From the NCBI GenBank assembly GCA_022316685.1, contig JAKJHU010000026.1, positions 1,240,001 through 1,304,000 of the forward strand: a DNA stretch of 64,000 nt, given 5' to 3'. Made by a program: the position numbers and the translations under genes. Below, in pieces: positions 57,744-64,000 of this stretch. The stretch is from Progne subis subis. Lineage: Eukaryota; Chordata; Aves; Passeriformes; Hirundinidae. The stretch's first letter is position 1; the number at the start of each line of letters is the position of its first letter. The notes below the pieces were generated by a model. That model was not told the origin of the DNA. It worked only from the letters and a program-made list of their open reading frames with translations, and did not search any database.

Positions 57744-60700
57744 GTGAGTTTTGATAAGGATGCTTTTCGGAACGATTTTGAATATTAATAACACAGTGTG
57801 AACACAGGGTGTTTAGTCTCTTGAATCAAACATTAACTGGTTCAAGCTGGACATGGTAGTGGCTTTTGGAATTGTTACCAATGGTACACACTGGTGCCAC
57901 AGAAGCAACATAGACACAAGGCTTCAGGTGAGAATACAAATAATCCAGGTTTTCATTGGAGATATGAATATAATTTCACTGTCAGTATCTAGGTGTTAAG
58001 CAGTGGAAAGGAAGTAGCTAGTTTTTTAGAACCAGGAAAAAAGGTAGGAGATTGTTGTTAAGAAGCTGTATTTTTATTTATAGCCAAATATCTAGCATTT
58101 TGGTTTAAAAATTACGGATCCTGCATCCCTTGTCATGAGACAGTCTTCTGCCCACGTCTGAATTCTGTTGCTTTTGATATTTTCAACAGAAGATTGAAGA
58201 TTGTTGCTGGGAGCTGCTCGAGCTCTCTCTAGTAGTAAACTTGCTCATAGTTTAAATCTGCTTTTGAAATAATATGAGTTGCTGGTATTGGTGGTAATCT
58301 GCACTCAAGAGCAGTCAGTAGTATTATCAAGGCACTTAGGAACTCTTTTCCGAGGGGATTTGGTCTAACTGGGAGGGTTCTTATCTTGTGGAGTGTTGTT
58401 AAGCATGTGCAAATTGCATTATGGCCCAAGCTACTGGGAGTAGTGACAGTATACCTAGGTTCTGTCTGATAGAAACACACTGGAGCTGAAGATGCTGAGT
58501 GCTGTAGTCGTAACTAGTGGCTTCATAGGAAGGAGGAGAAATGTGTTGATTGTGTTGTGAAATAAATACATGGTCAGCTCATTGCTTTACTGTGTTACAT
58601 AGTCAAATGCTTGTAGAATCAAATAGTATTAGGTAGCCAGTTTTGATTAATGATATTCAGTATATGCTAACCTTAATTTGTTTTTCACCTAAATCTTCCC
58701 ATTGCTGGGAAGATTCCCATAGTCTGGTCATGAAATGAAAGTATATGCCAGAGTAACCCTGTAGAAGGACTTGGCAGGGGTTGAAGTAACCCCTATAAAA
58801 TTGAGATTTGGGTGGGAGTTTTATGGTGTTTACACAATACAGTGGCTATTTTACATCTAGCAGAATTTTATTTGTTCTTGTTTATAAAGTTTCTCAGCAA
58901 CCACAGGCTTGGGTACTGTGACACTTTGAAACTCATTGAGATCTCTACGGAGTTGAGGCTGAGCCTGTGCTAATTAGCATGCTTTGTTTCCATGCGTGTG
59001 GTGCCTTCACACAAGGTACTTGGTCTGAGACCACAGGGTTCACAGCAAAGCTGGGTTTTGAATGGAATCTGCTGTGGTCGGTAAGCGGTCATCAGATAGG
59101 CGTTTCATAACTTGAAAAGGGCAGATACTTCTGGATCTAAGCTGACCCTTGAAATAACTGAGCACCATCTCTGTGATGATGTCTTCATTTCATCCATTCT
59201 GCACCAGAGCTTGATCATGCTGGTTCAGAGCTGGTTCTCTTACCTGTGACGCAGTTGACCTGCAATCCCCAGTAACTCATATACAGTGATGTGAATTACT
59301 GTTATTTAGTGCTGGTTGGCACAAAAAGTGTTTAGTGCGAGAACAAGTAAGGCAGCTCTCTTCCTTTGTCTTTAAGATTGTTTGCCATTTTCAAAACCTG
59401 TGAGGGTCTTCTAGAGAGGTACTGAAGAGAACTCTGACCAAGTGACAAGCTGGGAAGCAATTGTAGGTAGAAATTGCATGTAGTTGGGAGACAAACCAGA
59501 AAATACTCAGTGACAGTCTGTGGAAGGAAATTTAAATCTTAGTGTTATATCTTAAAATTACTGTGATTTGTAATGTCAAGATACAGTGCAAATCAGAAAT
59601 TACTTGGAAAAAATACTAAATTTAAGTGGCAGAGTAGAGTTGAGGCATATGGCTTGTCATGGAAGTGTTGTCACATCGAACTTTGGGTTTTGTGTTCAGT
59701 GACAGTACATAAAGATACATCAGGTCTGAGTTACTGGCATACAGCATGCTAAAACTGAGTGAAATGTTTTCTAAATTCCCAAGAGCAGGCAATATTCAGC
59801 AGCAACAGGTTTACCTAATTTTGTTAGATAATGGAAACATAACTTTGGTGTTGGGGGCATGGGGGAAGCTCTGTGTTTCTTAGCTACAATAGAGTCATCC
59901 TTCTGGGATCCTTATGTCAGCAGCAGACGCAGTCCAGGCACAGCTGTTGATGTTCTGGCTGCAGATAGCATCTCCTGCCTCTTAATGCATTGTATCCTTA
60001 AACCTGGAAACCAACCGAGCACTTTAACAGCTAAAGGGGAATATTTGGAGTAAAAGCTGTACTCTTATCGGTTTAGAAACTGCTGCAGTACTGGTGTATA
60101 GGGACTAATTGTCAGTGGCTCAGTGACTCTTAGTAAGTCAATTTTTCTAATCTTGCAGTTGAAATTGTAACAGAGCAGAAAAACTGCTAGCAAATGGGTA
60201 AAATTGTTTAAATTTTTAGCATTTATTTTTGTAAAAGGGTAGCAGGTCCTTGGAAAAGGGTAAAGGGCTTCATCTCTTAAAGTTGTGTAGAAAGCAGGTG
60301 CGTTGCCTTCCTGATGTAGATCGTTTGGCTAGTTGGAGATTGGAGATGCTTTAGATTGACTAGCCTTCCTTGTTCAAGTGGAATGAAGGATTTGGCAGTG
60401 TGATTGAGAGAACATTTATACTTCAGGGCTTTGAGAAGCCTTCCCCTCTTAAATGTCATGGATTACAGACAACTGTAAGAAGTAATTAGCCATCTATCAG
60501 TTATTCATTACTAGGATAAAGTAACTTTTTATCACCCTTTTAGCTATTTGGAGCGCACAACAGGGTGATTAGCTTGGTTTATGTGCTGAGTACCCTTAGA
60601 AAATACTCCTGAAGCCATGATTCCTTAAATGAGTTGCCTCAGTTTGTTATTTCAATGCATTACTGTTCATATTGCTATTCTTATAGGGGAACTTGCAGGG

Positions 60701-60823
60701 TTTTAGCTGAATACGTTTGTAGGAGGGCTTCCTCCTTATCCCCTGCCGTTTGGATTAGTTTTAAACTTTCTGTTCTTGGTGTTGTCATTGATTCAGGATA
60801 GTCATTTTTACTGTGACAGATTA
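57744..60823. other. Intronic sequence, no feature called
   Basis: Unique sequence without recognisable repeats. An acceptor-like CTAATCTTGCAG at about 60,159 is followed by ten open codons and a stop in the exon 1 phase; there is not enough support for a terminal exon. Confidence 0.5.
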
Positions 60824-60933
60824 GGTGTTTTTTTGGTTTTTTGGGTTGAGGTTTTTGTGGGGTTGGGTTGAGTTGGTGTGGGTTTTTTGGTGGGTTTTGT
60901 TGGTGTGTGTTTTTGGTTGGTTGTTTTTTTTTT
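60824..60933 (+). repeat. G/T-rich tract with G-runs
   Basis: About 110 bases are G and T except for two A residues. Several GGG or GGGG runs (for example GTGGGGTTGGGTTGAG) are spaced so that a G-quadruplex with long loops is conceivable in DNA or nascent RNA. It resembles the 56,635 tract in strand bias. Confidence 0.85.
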
Positions 60934-61864
60934 CATTGTACAGGGCAGGACACTGAAGTTCTTAGGAAGAAAGATTTTGTTTAAATAGATACACTTGCAA
61001 GGACAAAATGAGAGCTGTTGAATTATAGTTTAGGGTTGGCTCATTCCTTGTAGAATCATGAAACAGCAGCAGAAATAAGCTCAAGATAAGTTTTGTATTT
61101 CTCATAAATGAAACCCCAAACAAACAACCATTGTCACTCAAATTTCTGGCTTTACATTGTGTTCCTAGAATACACAACTGAAATGGAAATTTGTGAATTA
61201 AATTAAGACCAGAACTATAATTTATTGTAATGGAAGGGAAACCTTAGTATGTTATACAAAGAGTATTTTTAGAATTGGTTGATTCTAAAAAGCTGACAGC
61301 TTTTTCTACATTAAGATTATTTTAGTCTGAAGAAAAAAGTAAAGTGTTTTATTAGTAGAACAAGCATGGTATGCAACTCAGATTATTGCATTTAAAAGTA
61401 TTTTTTCCTCTTGCACCAAGATGTGTACTTTCCTCCAGTAGGGAGGTCTTCTCACAGACTTTATAAGGTGTATAAGGAATTCTAGTTTCAATGTAAATAA
61501 GAAGATAGTCTGAAATGTTTCTACTCAGCTCTTCTGAAATAAGAAATTGTACATGTGAAGCAGAAAAATACAAGTCTGAGGTCAAGTATTATCTTGCACA
61601 GTAAGTTGTAAATACAGGCAAACTGGAGAAACATGGTAGTGCCTGTCAAATACTGAAAATACTAATTAGTGAACCTAAAGGTAGCTAAAAAATGTGGCAG
61701 AAACAAACCACGATCAGAAATACCCAAAACAATCACCACTTTGCAACCTAGTTCTCTCTGGCATCACTCAAGATATTGCTGAGCAGCAAGAGTTCTGTCA
61801 AGGCCTGACTCAACATTTGCCACCTCCTCTCTCCCCAACATTTTCAGTTTCTGTGTACCCCCTT
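60934..61864. other. Intronic sequence, no feature called
   Basis: AT-rich unique sequence up to the left border of LTR copy B. No exon or repeat recognised. Confidence 0.5.
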
Positions 61865-62543
61865 TGTAATAAATACGTTGGACTAAATTCAGTAAGTCAA
61901 AATTTAGAATTTTATTGTGAGACAAAATAACAGTCTCCAACAGCCACAATTAAAAAGGACAGTGTTGAGCCCGAGATCGGCGCTGGGTGAACATGGTAAC
62001 ACACTCTGTCAGTATGTCACCCCCCAAGTTCACATTTCTGGTCTGAAGTTGTCGATTTTTATACACTGGATTGCTGAGAGAAAATCAGGACCCCGAGGTT
62101 CCCTCTTCCGAGGCAGCTCCATTAGATATTCATGTTCGGGTTCTGGTGTGGTTGAATGGATTTGCGCTGGAGAACAATGTCGTGATTGCTGTGTCCAGGT
62201 GCAGTGTAGAGACGTTAATGTCGGGAGGTGACGGATAAGATATCGATCTGATGTAATCATTCGGTTCTCTGGGTTCTCCATCTCCCTTTTCTGTTGTTTT
62301 TGTTCTCCTCTAACGATTCCTGGCAGAAGTTTTCTCGTGTCCCTTTTCGTGTAATTCTTGGCATAGTTTTCTCACGTCCCTCCCGTGCAATCTCTAGCAA
62401 AAGAATTCCTTGTGCCCCTCTCCGTGCTGTTTCAGTCCCAGTTAACCCGTTGTATACTTGATTAAAAATAAAACTTACATTTACAGAGAATGAATTACAT
62501 ATTATAACATTTAACACGAATTAACTTTAGGACATATATCACA
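61865..62543 (-). mobile_element. Solo LTR of the same family, reverse orientation (copy B)
   Basis: The 679-bp segment is the reverse-complement counterpart of 46,254-46,937 along its full length, with diverged but clearly alignable sequence. On the minus strand it runs from TGTGATATATGTCC to TTTATTACA. A 5-bp direct repeat CCCTT flanks it (61,860-61,864 and 62,544-62,548), a good target-site duplication. The TATA box (62,057-62,063) and polyadenylation signal (61,911-61,916) are conserved on the minus strand. No internal retroviral sequence is attached, so it is a solo LTR. Its promoter would fire leftward, antisense to the presumed host gene. Confidence 0.9.
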
Positions 62544-62549
62544 CCCTTC

Positions 62550-62890
62550 ATGCATGACGTCTTCTGCCTCTCCTCAGGTACTTCACCTGCCCTGCCTCGC
62601 ACATCCCCTGCTTCCATAGCTCGTTCTTCTCTTGCCTGGATGCAGCCTGGATGCACCTGCAGCCCTTGCCCCGGCTGCTGCTGTTTGTCTTCCGGTGCTG
62701 CACAGGAGCGCAGCAGCGGGAGGTGGCTGCGCTGGTCACGGAGGTGAATCACCATCCAGTGCTGCATTCTTCTCCCATCACTAACTCCTGCCTCTCTTTC
62801 CATCTTGAGAGGGACAGCTTCAGCGTGACAAAGCATTCAGCACTGGGTGGCCGCAGGCTGCTACAGGGGATACTGTGTAGGTAAAAGGAC
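62550..62890. other. Locally GC-rich segment beside LTR copy B, unidentified
   Basis: This stretch is clearly more GC-rich than its surroundings, with CTG/CAG-rich text and several CG pairs. Frames of 63-113 codons are open on both strands, the longest on minus, but none resembles a known protein. A GCCTCTCCTCAG acceptor-like motif lies at about 62,566-62,577. It could be a relic exon, an old repeat or a small regulatory island. It is outside the LTR because the target-site duplication ends at 62,548. Confidence 0.4.
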
Positions 62891-64000
62891 TGTAAAGATC
62901 TGCTAATGGCTAGCTGGTGGGAGAGCTCTGAGGCACTCCAGGGGGACTGCACAGGGTATGGCCTTGTGGTGTGCAGGCTTGGTGTAAATCTGGAAAGAAA
63001 TAGGGAAAGCATGTGGCTCTAGATTTTATGCCTTTTCTGCTGTTTCCATAGGTCTTGAAAGATTCTTAACACTTAATTGTTTTAAGTTTTTTACAGCGTG
63101 TTGAAAACTTAGTCTTCCCAATACTTCCTAGTATTAATAGTGGTATCCTAAAATTGTATGCGGCTTGGCTGTTGGGTGGGTTGCGTGTAGATACTGTTTC
63201 TGTGATCAGTTTCCTTAGCCCCTGGTCATCTACTCTTACCTTTCATAGCACTTTTTTCATGCTTGCAGGAATAAAAAGAATATTTGCAATTTTTCATTGC
63301 TACTTGAGGAATAAATGTCTTCAATAAAAATTACGGAGGTTTCTGCTGACTAGTAATTATTATATCTTTGTCCCAGCATTACATAGTTCTAAAATTAAGC
63401 TATAAATATCATACTTGCAGTCATTTGCCAGGGAGAGCTGTAAGTGAATTTCAAGCATTGTTTTTGGATTGTTGTTAAGCGTCCTAGGTGAAGTCACCTG
63501 CAGGGAAAAGCATTCCAAAAGCCTTCTTTTGTGAGACTGGCAGGAAAGCTGTTGGAAGGATTTGGTTAGCACAGGAGACAAGAGTGTGGCCTCAGCTAAA
63601 CCAGCTCTCCTAATTTAGGGTGGCAAGAAGTCTTAAAGCTGATTTGGCACTCAGCAGAAAGAGCCTGCTGAGAAAGAGGATAAAAAGGATCTTCACCTTA
63701 GGATGTAATTCAGTTTGCAATTCAGAAACAGTGCCAGATTGGGCTTCCTGGCCACTCATGCTGGTTCCTATGCATGCTGGATTTGAACAAAACTGAGTCA
63801 GTATAAGACCTTCTCCCCACACCCCCATCTTTTCAGCAGATTATACTCTTTGGCTGGATCAGTTCCCTGCTGCTTTTCATCATGCAGCTGCACAAATACT
63901 TCTGTTGGCACAACAGTGGGAGCAGTGTAGGTGCAGGAATGAGCCACTAGGAACATGGACCCTTTGGATCAGCTTAGGGATCCATCAGCCACAGTCTGCA
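62891..64000. other. Right edge, non-coding
   Basis: AT-rich to mixed composition with short unsupported frames. No repeat, RNA gene or exon recognised up to the window end. Confidence 0.5.

Larger units (their letters stand above)
24316..64000 (+). other. Probable very long first intron (right end outside window)
   Basis: Downstream of the donor at 24,316 no further exon can be called with confidence up to the window edge. Sequence is GC-rich to about 25,590 and then AT-rich with stops in all frames. If none of the candidate exons is real, intron 1 exceeds 39.6 kb. Long first introns carrying LTRs, CR1 fragments and T/G-rich tracts in sense orientation are common in bird genes, so nothing here contradicts this reading. 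An intergenic segment for part of it cannot be excluded. Confidence 0.55.

Noticed and set aside
1..64000. tRNA, 5S rRNA, U6, 7SK or Y RNA genes
   Set aside because: I looked for their internal promoter wording (such as GGTTCGAATCC-type B boxes) on reading through and found only isolated partial matches such as near 57,131; a covariance-model search would be decisive.

Overview
The window is vertebrate nuclear DNA, almost certainly from a bird. It has no prokaryote-style gene packing, mostly AT-rich non-coding sequence, three CR1-type LINE fragments with the avian CR1 3' signature, avian-style endogenous-retrovirus LTRs, and one strong CpG island of about 2.5 kb. A passerine or other neoavian bird is the likeliest source, but the species cannot be fixed from sequence reading alone.

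Layout. Positions 1-22,950 are non-coding flank: a six-copy minisatellite of about 62 bp with splice-donor-like cores (about 2,035-2,415), one coding-like candidate exon (3,320-3,411), a recursive-splice-like site (7,793/7,794), long homopolymers (A42 at 9,072, T29 at 18,414, T59 at 21,863), a perfect 36-bp tandem duplication (16,074) and two CR1 fragments (about 18,541-19,350 minus; about 22,325-22,580 plus). Positions 23,040-25,590 are the CpG island, with GC boxes, a YY1-like element, two upstream ORFs, and the one protein-coding exon that can be called with confidence: 24,201-24,315 on the plus strand, 38 codons, ending at a consensus splice donor. I could not identify the gene.

Positions 24,316 to 64,000 read as a very long first intron, of at least 39.7 kb if no internal exon exists. 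It holds a degraded LTR-like element (about 34,143-34,528), two full-length solo LTRs of one family in opposite orientation (46,254-46,937 plus; 61,865-62,543 minus), a CR1 fragment (about 49,080-49,840 minus), a 215-bp stretch made only of G and T (56,635-56,849), a second G/T-rich stretch (60,824-60,933), a 23-bp-arm inverted repeat (42,370-42,432) and two short candidate exons in the correct phase (55,737-55,796 and 57,693-57,743). There is no operon, CRISPR array, tRNA or rRNA gene that I can support. The functional unit is one CpG-island promoter driving a plus-strand gene whose later exons lie mostly or wholly beyond the right edge.
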